Source: Paraburkholderia sp. (lineage in GTDB: Bacteria; Pseudomonadota; Gammaproteobacteria; Burkholderiales; Burkholderiaceae). Taken from it: 64,000 nucleotides of DNA. The translations under genes were made by a program, and so were the position numbers. Where the stretch lies: contig NZ_JAPWKB010000005.1 in assembly GCF_028283785.1 (NCBI RefSeq), positions 744,001-808,000 on the forward strand. Reading direction: 5' to 3'. Numbering within the stretch: the first letter of the stretch is position 1; every line of letters starts with the position of its first letter. Under the pieces are notes generated by a model. The model was not told the DNA's origin, did not search any database, and saw nothing but the letters and a program-made list of their open reading frames with translations. Below are positions 38,054 through 46,660 of the stretch, piece after piece.

Positions 38054-38349
38054 GGCATTCCTTGCTGGCAGGCGCTCGAATGATGCGCGCCCCTCTATTT
38101 CCTCCACGCATAACGGCATCCAGATCAAAAAGCTTTAGGGTTTCCCCAGTATTCCACTCAGGTTTGCGGTCCAATTTGCCGTTAATGCAGAGTTTTGCCG
38201 ACGCGCCCGATAACTGTTCAGCAAAGGAAAACGCGCCGCGCGACTATGCGAAAAATGTGCGGTGCAAGCGTCGGCGCAGCGTCGGAAGATGCATTTCACG
38301 GCGTTACACTGAGCCGATCGCCGCTTTCTTTTTAAAACGAAGCCGACCG

Positions 38350-41300
38350 ATGCAGACACCTCTCGATCACACGCAGGCGTCGCTGTCTCAGGCTTTTGCG
38401 ACGCTCGCGGAGAACACCCGGCGGCAGCGCGTCGTTTATCTCGTGACCATCGCGTCGTTGATGGCGGTCGTCGCGATTGCGGCGCTGCTGCTTGTCGTGC
38501 TTACCGCATCGACTCATCTCGACTATCGCGCCGCGCTGGTCAATCAATACGCGTCCGACGTGGCGCTGAAGCTGAATCTCCAGGTGTCGTTCCTGCGCCG
38601 CACGGCGCTCAGTCTCGCGCACGAGCGCGAGCACGGCGGCGTGTCGCGCGATACCGGCTGGCCGCCTGCTAGCGTTGAAGCCGCGATCCGTCGGACCGGC
38701 GCAGCCAGCGTCGATACGGCCACCGGCGCGGCGCGTTTCGATCTGCTGATCGGGCCGTCCACGCAGCGCGAGTGGAGCCCGTCGCTGCGACCGCAGTTGC
38801 AGCGGCTGGTGGACGTCGGCGAGTCGGCGGTCGAAACCCAGCGCGCGTTCAATCTCAACTATCGCGCGACGATCGTGGGCTTGACCGAGGATTACGCACT
38901 GTTGACGCCGTCGGTGGGCATGTCGTTCGACGCCGCGCAAACCATCGAGAGCCTGCGCGGCACCTTGCTGCGCGAGTTCCTGAAGCAAACCGGCCGACGC
39001 GTGCCCCGGCCCGGCGAATATGTATCGCTGGGCCCTTATATCGATCCGCTGCTGAAGGTGCCGGTGATGACGGCGGTCACTGCGGATTACGGCAACGACG
39101 ACGGCAATCCTGATGGCCAACCCGTCGCCCACGGCGAGCCGCTCGCGCTCGTCGCGATGACGATTCCGGTCAGCGTGTTTGCCGCACAGCTATCGCGCCC
39201 CGCATCGGGCGGGAGCCTGTTGTTGATCGCGCCGTCGCAGCGTCTTGCGCTGAGTTCGCCGCCGCTCGCGCCCGACGTCGAACGCCGTTTGCTCGCCAAC
39301 GCGCTGGATGCGCACGCCACCACGAGTCAGTCGCGCAGTCATCGCTATACGCGCGACGGCGCCATGCAGATCGCTCCGCTCGCGCCCGGTTTCGGCGCGC
39401 TGGCGGGCGTGCTGCCGTGGCCCGCGCTGTTCGCCGCGCTCGCGTGGCAGCTGGCGGTGATCGGCGCGCTGGCGCTGTGTCTGCTGATGGCAATCGTGGT
39501 GATGGCGCGCGTGTGGGGGTTGCGTCTGCTGCATCGAACCCACGACGAAACCGCGCGCGCGCTCGAAAGCGAGACGATCAATCATGTGCTGGTCAGCGCG
39601 ACGCCGATCGGTTTGTGCATCGTGCGGCGGCGCGATTATTCGGTGCTGACCGCGAACGCGAATGCCCGTGCGCTGTTGCATCTCGGGCCCGACGCGCAAC
39701 GCCTTCCCGCGCATATCGTGGGCGCGCTCGAAGGCCAGTTGCCGTCCGCCGACGACGCGTCCGCGCTGGCGAAAATCGCGGTGGCGACCGTGCGTGCGCT
39801 GCCCGATTCGCCGGTCGCAGAGACTCCGGGTCTTCCGTCCCGCGAGGCCGCGAGCACCATCGCCGATGCGCAATATCTGCAACTGACCTGCGCCGTCGCG
39901 CGTCATGCGGGCGAAGACGTGCTGTTCTGCGCGATTCTCGACATCAGCGCACAGCACGCGCTGGAGCAAAGCCTGCGCGATGCGCGTGCGGGCGCGGAAA
40001 CGATGATCCGGGTGCGCTCGACGTTTTTCGCGGCGATGAGCCATGAAATCCGCACGCCGCTGAACGCGCTGCTCGGCAATCTGGAACTGCTGCAACGCGC
40101 GCCCGGCCTCGACGCGCACGAAACGCGGCTGCGTTCGCTCGGCGTTGCGGCGGATGCGCTGAGGCGCATCGTCAACGACATACTCGATTTTTCGAAGATC
40201 GACGCGGGCGAAATGAAGCTGATCGACGAGACGTTCCGTCCGATCGACGAACTGGAAAACCTCGCGCTGTCGTATGCGCCGATGTCGGCGGACCGGCCGG
40301 TGCGGTTCTACGCGCACTTGTCGCCGACGCTCGACAGTGCGGTGCGCGGCGACCGGACGCGAATCGCGCAGATCGTCAACAACCTGTTGAGCAACGCATT
40401 CAAATTCACGCCGACCGGCAAGATCACGCTGAACGCCGAGCTAGCGCCCGGCGTTGGCGGACGGGCCGTGCTGACGTGTCGGGTGCGCGATACGGGAATC
40501 GGGATGGACCCGCCGCTGGTCGCGCGCATCTTCCGGCCTTTCGTGCAGGGCGACAGCGTCAAAAGCGGCGACGATGCGTCGGGCGATGCGGCGCAAGCTG
40601 TGCCGCGAATCGGCGGCACGGGACTGGGCTTGTCGATTTGCGCGCGATTGAGCGAACTGATGGGCGGCCGGATCGACGTGGAGAGCGTCGCGGGTGTCGG
40701 CAGCGCGTTTATCGCGTCGATTCCGCTCGATCTCGCCAGCGCGTCAGACAACGCTTCGGACAACGCTTCGGACAACACGTCCGACGCCTCCGTTGCGCCG
40801 CTTGAATCGTCGCCGCAGACGCGCGGTCGTGTGCTCGCGCTGTGTCAGGAGCGCGAATCGGGTCAGATACTCGCGGCGTGGCTGAGTCGCGCAGGCTGGC
40901 GTGTCGATGGCGTCGGCACGCCGGACGCGGCATCGGAGCGGTTGCGCGTCGGCCGTCCGGATGCGTTGGTCGTCACCGGCGAATTTCCGCTCGATGTCGT
41001 GACCGGCTTGCGCGAAGCGGGCGCGGTCGGCGCGGTCTGGATCACGCGCAACGGACCGCTGCGTCCGGCGGCGTGCCGCGACGGCGTGTGGGAAACCGGC
41101 GAATTCAGCCATCGCGCGATTCTGTCTGCGGTCGATCTGGCTGCGTCGGGCGCGGGTCCGTCTACGGCCGCAGCGTTGCCGGAAAGCGAGCGGCGCAGCG
41201 ACGCAACCGCCATCCCAACCCCGGCCGCGACCGACGATAGCGCATCGTTGCCGCTGCGCGGCCTCGCGGTGCTGGTCGCCGAGGACAATCCGCTGAATCA

Positions 41301-41991
41301 GGCGTTGATCGCCGAGCAACTGGCGGCGCTCGGTTGCGAATCCACGGTGGTCGGCGATGGACAGCAGGCGCTCGTCGCGCTGGAACGGATCGAAGTGGAT
41401 CTCGTGCTGACCGATGTCCACATGCCGGTGATGAACGGCTACGCGTTGCTCGACGCATTGCGCGACACGCATCCCGGTTTGCCCGTGTTCGCGTATAGCG
41501 CCGTCAGCGATCATCTTCAGCCGGGCGAATGGCGTCAGCGGGGATTTTCCGGCTATGTCGCGAAGCCGGCGTCGCTGAAGGAACTGGAGAACGCGCTCGG
41601 CGCGCTCGCGCTCGACGCCGACAGCGGCGATCCAGGCGACGTGGAAAACGTGGAAAACACCGCGCAAGCGCCCGACGCAAAACCTGCGCCGCCGATCGTC
41701 GCGGACAAGGCGCGCTATGTCGAGATGCTGAAAGCGCATCTGACCACCGACCTGCCGAGGCTGTCCGGCATCATCGACGCGCACGACCGTGCGGCGTTAC
41801 GCGATTGGGCGCACAGCGCGGGCGGCGCGTTCCTGATCGTCGATGAGCCGGATTTCGCGCGACGGTGCCGCGATCTGCAACGCCTGAGTCAGACCAGCAC
41901 GCAATGGAGCACCGCGATCGAAGCCGATGCGGTCGGATTGCACGACGCCTTGCGCGCGCATTTCAGCATCGACACCGCGTCGCTCGATTGA
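38350..41991 (+). CDS. Large hybrid sensor histidine kinase (sensor-PAS-HisKA-HATPase-REC-HPt)
   Basis: 1,213 residues from MQTPLDHT. Transmembrane helices near 30-55 and 365-390 bracket a periplasmic sensor of about 310 residues with no known domain. Then come a PAS-like region, a HisKA with His565 (SHEIRTPLN), an HATPase (NNLLSNAFKF, DTGIGM, GGTGLGLSI), a degenerate receiver (about 822-905), an intact receiver with Asp1022 (LVLTDVHMPVMNG) and an HPt domain with His1155 (AHSAGGAFL). This is a BvgS/EvgS-like phosphorelay, but no response regulator gene lies beside it. A run of three 12-base repeats encodes SDNASDNASDNTSD between kinase and receiver. The start is chosen from the position of the first helix; the ribosome site is weak. 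Confidence 0.9.
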   Translation: MQTPLDHTQASLSQAFATLAENTRRQRVVYLVTIASLMAVVAIAALLLVVLTASTHLDYRAALVNQYASDVALKLNLQVSFLRRTALSLAHEREHGGVSRDTGWPPASVEAAIRRTGAASVDTATGAARFDLLIGPSTQREWSPSLRPQLQRLVDVGESAVETQRAFNLNYRATIVGLTEDYALLTPSVGMSFDAAQTIESLRGTLLREFLKQTGRRVPRPGEYVSLGPYIDPLLKVPVMTAVTADYGNDDGNPDGQPVAHGEPLALVAMTIPVSVFAAQLSRPASGGSLLLIAPSQRLALSSPPLAPDVERRLLANALDAHATTSQSRSHRYTRDGAMQIAPLAPGFGALAGVLPWPALFAALAWQLAVIGALALCLLMAIVVMARVWGLRLLHRTHDETARALESETINHVLVSATPIGLCIVRRRDYSVLTANANARALLHLGPDAQRLPAHIVGALEGQLPSADDASALAKIAVATVRALPDSPVAETPGLPSREAASTIADAQYLQLTCAVARHAGEDVLFCAILDISAQHALEQSLRDARAGAETMIRVRSTFFAAMSHEIRTPLNALLGNLELLQRAPGLDAHETRLRSLGVAADALRRIVNDILDFSKIDAGEMKLIDETFRPIDELENLALSYAPMSADRPVRFYAHLSPTLDSAVRGDRTRIAQIVNNLLSNAFKFTPTGKITLNAELAPGVGGRAVLTCRVRDTGIGMDPPLVARIFRPFVQGDSVKSGDDASGDAAQAVPRIGGTGLGLSICARLSELMGGRIDVESVAGVGSAFIASIPLDLASASDNASDNASDNTSDASVAPLESSPQTRGRVLALCQERESGQILAAWLSRAGWRVDGVGTPDAASERLRVGRPDALVVTGEFPLDVVTGLREAGAVGAVWITRNGPLRPAACRDGVWETGEFSHRAILSAVDLAASGAGPSTAAALPESERRSDATAIPTPAATDDSASLPLRGLAVLVAEDNPLNQALIAEQLAALGCESTVVGDGQQALVALERIEVDLVLTDVHMPVMNGYALLDALRDTHPGLPVFAYSAVSDHLQPGEWRQRGFSGYVAKPASLKELENALGALALDADSGDPGDVENVENTAQAPDAKPAPPIVADKARYVEMLKAHLTTDLPRLSGIIDAHDRAALRDWAHSAGGAFLIVDEPDFARRCRDLQRLSQTSTQWSTAIEADAVGLHDALRAHFSIDTASLD

Positions 41992-42141
41992 TTGCTCATA
42001 CGAAAAGCCACGCCCGTTGTGGGTTTGCGCCAGGCATCGGTAAGCCTTGCGCTATAAACAAAACCCGCTGATCGTCCGTAAACCCATGAAGCAGCGCTGT
42101 GGGACCGCTTTGGACAATTTCGCCCCGGCGCATGCGGCAAC

Positions 42142-43698
42142 ATGAACGGCAGGACTTTTTTTCATCACGCGATTCTCGCGACGCCGGCTGTCGGCGACAT
42201 CGGGATGACGCCGGCTATCCGCGCGTCGCTGTTGTCACGGCTGTTCGAAGACCGGCAATCGCTGATCATGGCGGCGGCTGCGAGCGCGTTCGTCTCGCTG
42301 ATCGCGCTGATCCGTCTGCATCAAGCGTGGGCGGCAGCGTGGTTCGCGATCGATGTCGGCTTGACGGCGGCGCGGCTCGGACTCGTGCACGCGTATTGGG
42401 AACAACGCGCGCAATCGGGCGCAGAGCAGGCGGCCACGAGTGCCGCGCGCTATGCGCCGCTCGCGCTGGCGGCAACCGTGTTGCTGGGCCTGGGTGCGTG
42501 CGCGTGCGTGATGTCCGGCGATTCCGGACTCGACACGGTCGCGATCATGGTCGCGGCCGGCACGTTGGGCGGCATCGCGTCGAAAAACGCGGCGTTGCCG
42601 CGTCTCGCGAAGACGCAGATTTGCCTCGGCGCGATCCCGATCGCGCTCGGCGCACTGTTCGCGCCGCACACCACCTACTGGATTCTGGTGCCCCCGTTGT
42701 TTCTGTACGTCGCCGGAATGGTGTCGATCGTGCGACGGCATTACGAAAGCCTGGTCGCGCTGATGACCGCCGAGCAGAAGCACGCGCGACTCGCCGCGCA
42801 GTTCGACGCCGCGCTGACGCATATGCCGCAAGGCTTGTGCACCGTCGACGAAAGCGGCTACGTGCAGATCGCCAACTCGCGCACGGCCGAACTGTTCGGC
42901 GCGAGATCCGACGCGATGCGGCTGAACACGCGTTTCCCCGAATTCATCGGACAGCTCGCGCGGACCACACTGGGCGGTACGCTGCGATTGCAACTCGTCG
43001 CGCGATGCGCGGCCTGGCTCAGCGGACGGTTCGCGCCGCTCGACGTGCAGCTCGACGACGAGCGCCAACTGGAAATGACGCGCAATCCGGTGCCGGACGG
43101 CAGCACGGTGATCATCATCGAGGATGTCACCGAGCGGCGGCGGGCAGAACAGAAAATGTTGCACTGGGCACGGCACGATCCGCTGACCGGCCTGCCGAAC
43201 CGGCGCGACTTGAGGGGACGCGTCGAGCGTTTGTTGTCGCTGGAGGCGGCGCACTACGATCCGCAACTCGCGTTGATGTATCTCGACCTCGACGGCTTCA
43301 AGAACGTCAACGACACACTCGGCCACTATGCCGGCGACGAGGTGCTGAAAAGCGTCGCGGGGCGTTTGGCGAAGACATTGCGCAAGGACACGACCGCCGC
43401 GCGGATCGGTGGCGACGAACTCGCTGTGGCGATGGAGCAGGCCACCGGACAGGCGTGCATCGCGCTGGCCGAGCGGATCATCGCGCGGTTGTCGGCGTCG
43501 TACACGCTGTCGGATGGCGCGACGGCGCGAATCGGCGTCAGTATCGGGATTGCGTTCGCGACGCGCGGCGAGTCGTTCGAATCGCTGCTGAAGCGGGCCG
43601 ACGAAGCGTTGTATGCAGCAAAAGCGGCAGGAAAGGGCACCTACCGGTTCGCATCGTCGGAGGCGTTGGACGAAGCGGACGAACCAAGACTTCCATAA
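42142..43698 (+). CDS. Membrane-bound PAS-GGDEF family protein with a GGDEL signature
   Basis: 518 residues. Five or six helices fill residues 35-215; a PAS domain follows (AALTHMPQGLCTVDESGYVQIANSRTAELFG), then a GGDEF-family domain (DPLTGLPNRRDL; LDLDGFKNVNDTLGHYAGDEVLK). The active-site motif reads GGDEL (residues 423-427) instead of GGDEF, and the product-inhibition RxxD motif is absent (RKDT). Activity as a diguanylate cyclase is therefore possible but not certain. The next gene, a GGDEF-EAL protein, starts ten bases after the stop, so the two are co-transcribed. Confidence 0.88.
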   Translation: MNGRTFFHHAILATPAVGDIGMTPAIRASLLSRLFEDRQSLIMAAAASAFVSLIALIRLHQAWAAAWFAIDVGLTAARLGLVHAYWEQRAQSGAEQAATSAARYAPLALAATVLLGLGACACVMSGDSGLDTVAIMVAAGTLGGIASKNAALPRLAKTQICLGAIPIALGALFAPHTTYWILVPPLFLYVAGMVSIVRRHYESLVALMTAEQKHARLAAQFDAALTHMPQGLCTVDESGYVQIANSRTAELFGARSDAMRLNTRFPEFIGQLARTTLGGTLRLQLVARCAAWLSGRFAPLDVQLDDERQLEMTRNPVPDGSTVIIIEDVTERRRAEQKMLHWARHDPLTGLPNRRDLRGRVERLLSLEAAHYDPQLALMYLDLDGFKNVNDTLGHYAGDEVLKSVAGRLAKTLRKDTTAARIGGDELAVAMEQATGQACIALAERIIARLSASYTLSDGATARIGVSIGIAFATRGESFESLLKRADEALYAAKAAGKGTYRFASSEALDEADEPRLP

Positions 43699-43708
43699 GA
43701 TCAAAAGC

Positions 43709-46105
43709 ATGAAAATGAACCTGGGGCGCCTCAAACATCTGTTCGACGATGCGTCGACGGGCGGCGCGCGATCGTCGAATCGCGACGCGCCGCGCAATCG
43801 CCGTTTCCTCGCTTTCTTCGTCAACTGGTATGCGGGCGGCCGTTCGATCGGCACGCTCGGCGCGGTGCTGACGGCGTCCGGCGCGTTCGTTGCGGGCGCG
43901 CTGTGCGTCTGGCTGCAACTGTGGACGAAGTTTCCATCGACCGTGCCGCACGGCGTGCGCGTCACCGGCATCGCGGTGCTCGCAGCGGGCACTTTTCTGG
44001 CGGCCTATTACCGGCATGTCGGCGAACGGATTCGTCGTACCGCCGCGATGACGCTCGCGAGCGCGCTGCTCGACACCAACCGCGAATGCATGAAGCTGCT
44101 CGATCTCGACGGCCGGATGCTGCGCATTTCCGAGCACGGCGCGAAGCTGATGGATGTGGCGTCGCCGCAAGACATCACGGGCGCCGACTGGCTGGGTTTC
44201 TGGCACGGCGTGGACAGCGTCGCCGCGCACGCGGCGTTCAACGGCGCGCTGGCTGGCGAGCGCACCGCGTTTCGCGGCGTCTGTCAGACCATGCGCGGCA
44301 CCGCCAAAACGTGGGAGTCGCGTCTGAGCCCGATCGAGGACGAAAACGGCACGGTGATCGCGGTCGTGTGCGCGTCGTCGGATGTGTCGGCGCAGGCCGC
44401 GCTGATCGACCAGTTGCGCTCCAAAAGCGAGTTGATGTGCGAAATGGAATTGCACATGCCGGTGGTGTTCTATTCGTACAGCGCGAACTACGATCACTTC
44501 CACTACATCACCGCCGGCTGCGAGCGCCTGTTCGGACTCACGCAAAAGGTGTTTCAAACGACGCCGTCGGCGTGGCTCGATCTGGTGATGCCGGACAGCG
44601 TGTCGCCGGTTTTGCGCGAAATGCACCGGATCGTCGCGGAAGGCACCGACGGCAAGGTGCAGTACTGGATCAAACGTGACGGCGAGGAACGCTGTCTGCG
44701 CAGCACGGGTTTTCCGATTCGCGATGCAGCGGGCAAGGTGCTGCGCGTGGTCGGTATCACGCAGGACGTGACGGGCGAGCAGCAGCGGATCATCGAGCTG
44801 GACCGGCTTGCCTATACGGATTCGCTGACAGGACTGGCGAATCGCGCCGCGCTGTTGCGCGATATCGAGCGGCGCTGCGCCGCCGGGATTCCGTTCGGTT
44901 TGCTGTTCGTCGATCTCGACCGCTTCAAGGTGTTGAACGACACGCTCGGTCACGTGGCCGCCGATCATCTGCTGAGGAAGGTCGGCGACGTGATCAAGGC
45001 CGCGCTGCCTGCCGATGCGTTTATCGCACGGCTCGGCGGCGACGAATTCGCCGTGCTGGTCGATTCCGCGACCGATCGGCCCGGCTTCGAGCAGATTGCG
45101 CAGACCTTGCTCGCGGAACTCGCGCGCACCCGTCTCGAAGACCGGACGGGTGTGTACATGACGGCGTCGATCGGGATTTCGCAATATCCGGAACACGGCG
45201 CCGATCACGAAGCGTTGCTGAGCAGCGCCGATGTCGCGATGTACGCAGCGAAGAAAAACGGCCGCAACGGCTTTCGTTTCGCGGGCAAGGAAGCGGCCGA
45301 AACCATCGGCGATTTCGAACTCGAACGCGACTTGCCGGAAGCGCTCAATTCGAACCAGTTCCTGTTGCACTTCCAGACGATCCACGAGACCGGATCGCTG
45401 TGCGTGCAAGGCACCGAGGCGCTGATCCGCTGGAATCATCCGACTCGCGGGCTGATTCCGCCCGGCGTGTTCATTCCGATTCTCGAAGAGACCGGCTTCG
45501 TCGCGGATGTGGGCGTGTGGGTGCTGAACAGCGCGTTGCAGCAACTGGCGGCGTGGCGGCGCGCGGGCGCGATGGAACTGGGCATTTCGGTGAACGTGTC
45601 GGCGCGGCAACTCGGCGGCGACATGATCGTGCGACAGGTCGAACGTGCGTTGCACAAGCACGGCATTCCGCCCGGCAAGCTGGAAATCGAACTGACCGAA
45701 ACGGCGCTGATGCAAAACCCGCAGGAAGCGCGCAAGGCGATCGTTGCGCTGAAACGGCTTGGCGTGCGGATCGCCATCGACGATTTCGGCACCGGCTATT
45801 CGAGTCTCAAATATCTCGCGGATTTTGCGCCGCATACGCTGAAGATCGACCGGCATTTCACGTCGAAAGTCGCGCACGATGCGGCGACCCAGTCGATCGT
45901 CGAAGGCATCGTCGGACTGTCGCACCGTCTGGAGATCAAGGTGATCGCCGAAGGCGTCGAGGAAGAGGCGCAACTCGACATCTTGCGCAAGGTAAATTGC
46001 GACTATGTGCAGGGTTATCTGCTGAACCGGCCGCAACCGGCCGCGCATCTCGACGAACTGATCGTCGCGCGCGATTACGCGGGCCTGCTGACGCGCCGGG
46101 ATTGA
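43709..46105 (+). CDS. Membrane-bound PAS-GGDEF-EAL c-di-GMP enzyme
   Basis: 798 residues. Two N-terminal helices, two PAS-like regions, then an intact GGDEF (residues 443-447, RLGGDEF) without the inhibitory RxxD, and an EAL domain. The EAL domain keeps Glu570 in TEALIRW, ELTETALM, IDDFGTGYSSLKYL, LKIDRHF and VIAEGVE, the residues needed for metal-dependent c-di-GMP hydrolysis; the usual QPI near its start is QTI. It may therefore make or break c-di-GMP, with phosphodiesterase activity likely. It lies ten bases after the GGDEL gene. The start is MKMNLG at 43709; the frame is open to 43613 inside the previous gene. Confidence 0.93.
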   Translation: MKMNLGRLKHLFDDASTGGARSSNRDAPRNRRFLAFFVNWYAGGRSIGTLGAVLTASGAFVAGALCVWLQLWTKFPSTVPHGVRVTGIAVLAAGTFLAAYYRHVGERIRRTAAMTLASALLDTNRECMKLLDLDGRMLRISEHGAKLMDVASPQDITGADWLGFWHGVDSVAAHAAFNGALAGERTAFRGVCQTMRGTAKTWESRLSPIEDENGTVIAVVCASSDVSAQAALIDQLRSKSELMCEMELHMPVVFYSYSANYDHFHYITAGCERLFGLTQKVFQTTPSAWLDLVMPDSVSPVLREMHRIVAEGTDGKVQYWIKRDGEERCLRSTGFPIRDAAGKVLRVVGITQDVTGEQQRIIELDRLAYTDSLTGLANRAALLRDIERRCAAGIPFGLLFVDLDRFKVLNDTLGHVAADHLLRKVGDVIKAALPADAFIARLGGDEFAVLVDSATDRPGFEQIAQTLLAELARTRLEDRTGVYMTASIGISQYPEHGADHEALLSSADVAMYAAKKNGRNGFRFAGKEAAETIGDFELERDLPEALNSNQFLLHFQTIHETGSLCVQGTEALIRWNHPTRGLIPPGVFIPILEETGFVADVGVWVLNSALQQLAAWRRAGAMELGISVNVSARQLGGDMIVRQVERALHKHGIPPGKLEIELTETALMQNPQEARKAIVALKRLGVRIAIDDFGTGYSSLKYLADFAPHTLKIDRHFTSKVAHDAATQSIVEGIVGLSHRLEIKVIAEGVEEEAQLDILRKVNCDYVQGYLLNRPQPAAHLDELIVARDYAGLLTRRD

Positions 46106-46288
46106 GCCCGGACAGGCGGCGTTGCGGCGGCGCGGCCTGCGCGTGAGCGAAGTTCGCGAAACAGGAAGCCGCTATGATGTCACTGCGGCAAGCGCGGCAA
46201 TTCGACGCGCATGCCGCGATCCGATAACCGGCCCGACGCGCGATCTGTGAGCAGGAAGGCGTCTCGGGCTTTCGTGCATGGCCAGACA

Positions 46289-46660
46289 ATGAACACTGAT
46301 TTTGATGCAGTCTCGATTCAGCAACTGATGCTCGCAGACGTTGCGCAACTCGATGAACTGCCTTTCGGCGTGATCGGATTTGCACCGGACGCGATCGTGA
46401 CCGTCTACAACGCGACGGAATCGAAGAACGCGGGCTTGAGTCAGTCGCGCGTGGTCGGCAAGCACTTCTTCGACGAAGTCGCGCCTTGCATGAACAACTT
46501 CATGGTCGCCCAGCGTTTCGACGACGAACCCACCATCGACGCGGTGATCCCGTACGTGCTGACGCTGCGTATGCGACCCACGCCGGTGCGTCTGCGTCTG
46601 CTGAAAGCACCGGACGCCGGCACGCGCTACGTGCTGGTCGAGCGGCGGGTGGCAGGGTGA
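46289..46660 (+). CDS. pyp: Photoactive yellow protein (PYP) homologue
   Basis: 123 residues, against 125 for the Halorhodospira protein. The alignment is plain by eye: LPFGVIG for LAFGAIQ, VYNATES for QYNAAEG, and VVGKHFFDEVAPC for VIGKNFFKDVAPC. Cys67 stands where Cys69 carries p-coumaric acid; Tyr40 and Glu44 match Tyr42 and Glu46, which hold the chromophore. The residues matching Thr50 and Arg52 are Ala48 and Leu50, so the colour and photocycle may differ. The protein is a cytoplasmic blue-light sensor in its relatives. It overlaps the next gene, a diguanylate cyclase, by GTGA, suggesting light control of c-di-GMP. Chromophore synthesis genes are not in the window. The start has no clear ribosome site, but the length fits. 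Confidence 0.85.
   Translation: MNTDFDAVSIQQLMLADVAQLDELPFGVIGFAPDAIVTVYNATESKNAGLSQSRVVGKHFFDEVAPCMNNFMVAQRFDDEPTIDAVIPYVLTLRMRPTPVRLRLLKAPDAGTRYVLVERRVAG

Noticed and set aside
43538..46048. An 836-codon open frame on the minus strand
   Set aside because: It is the mirror of the GGDEF-EAL gene and has the arginine-rich composition typical of antisense shadows.
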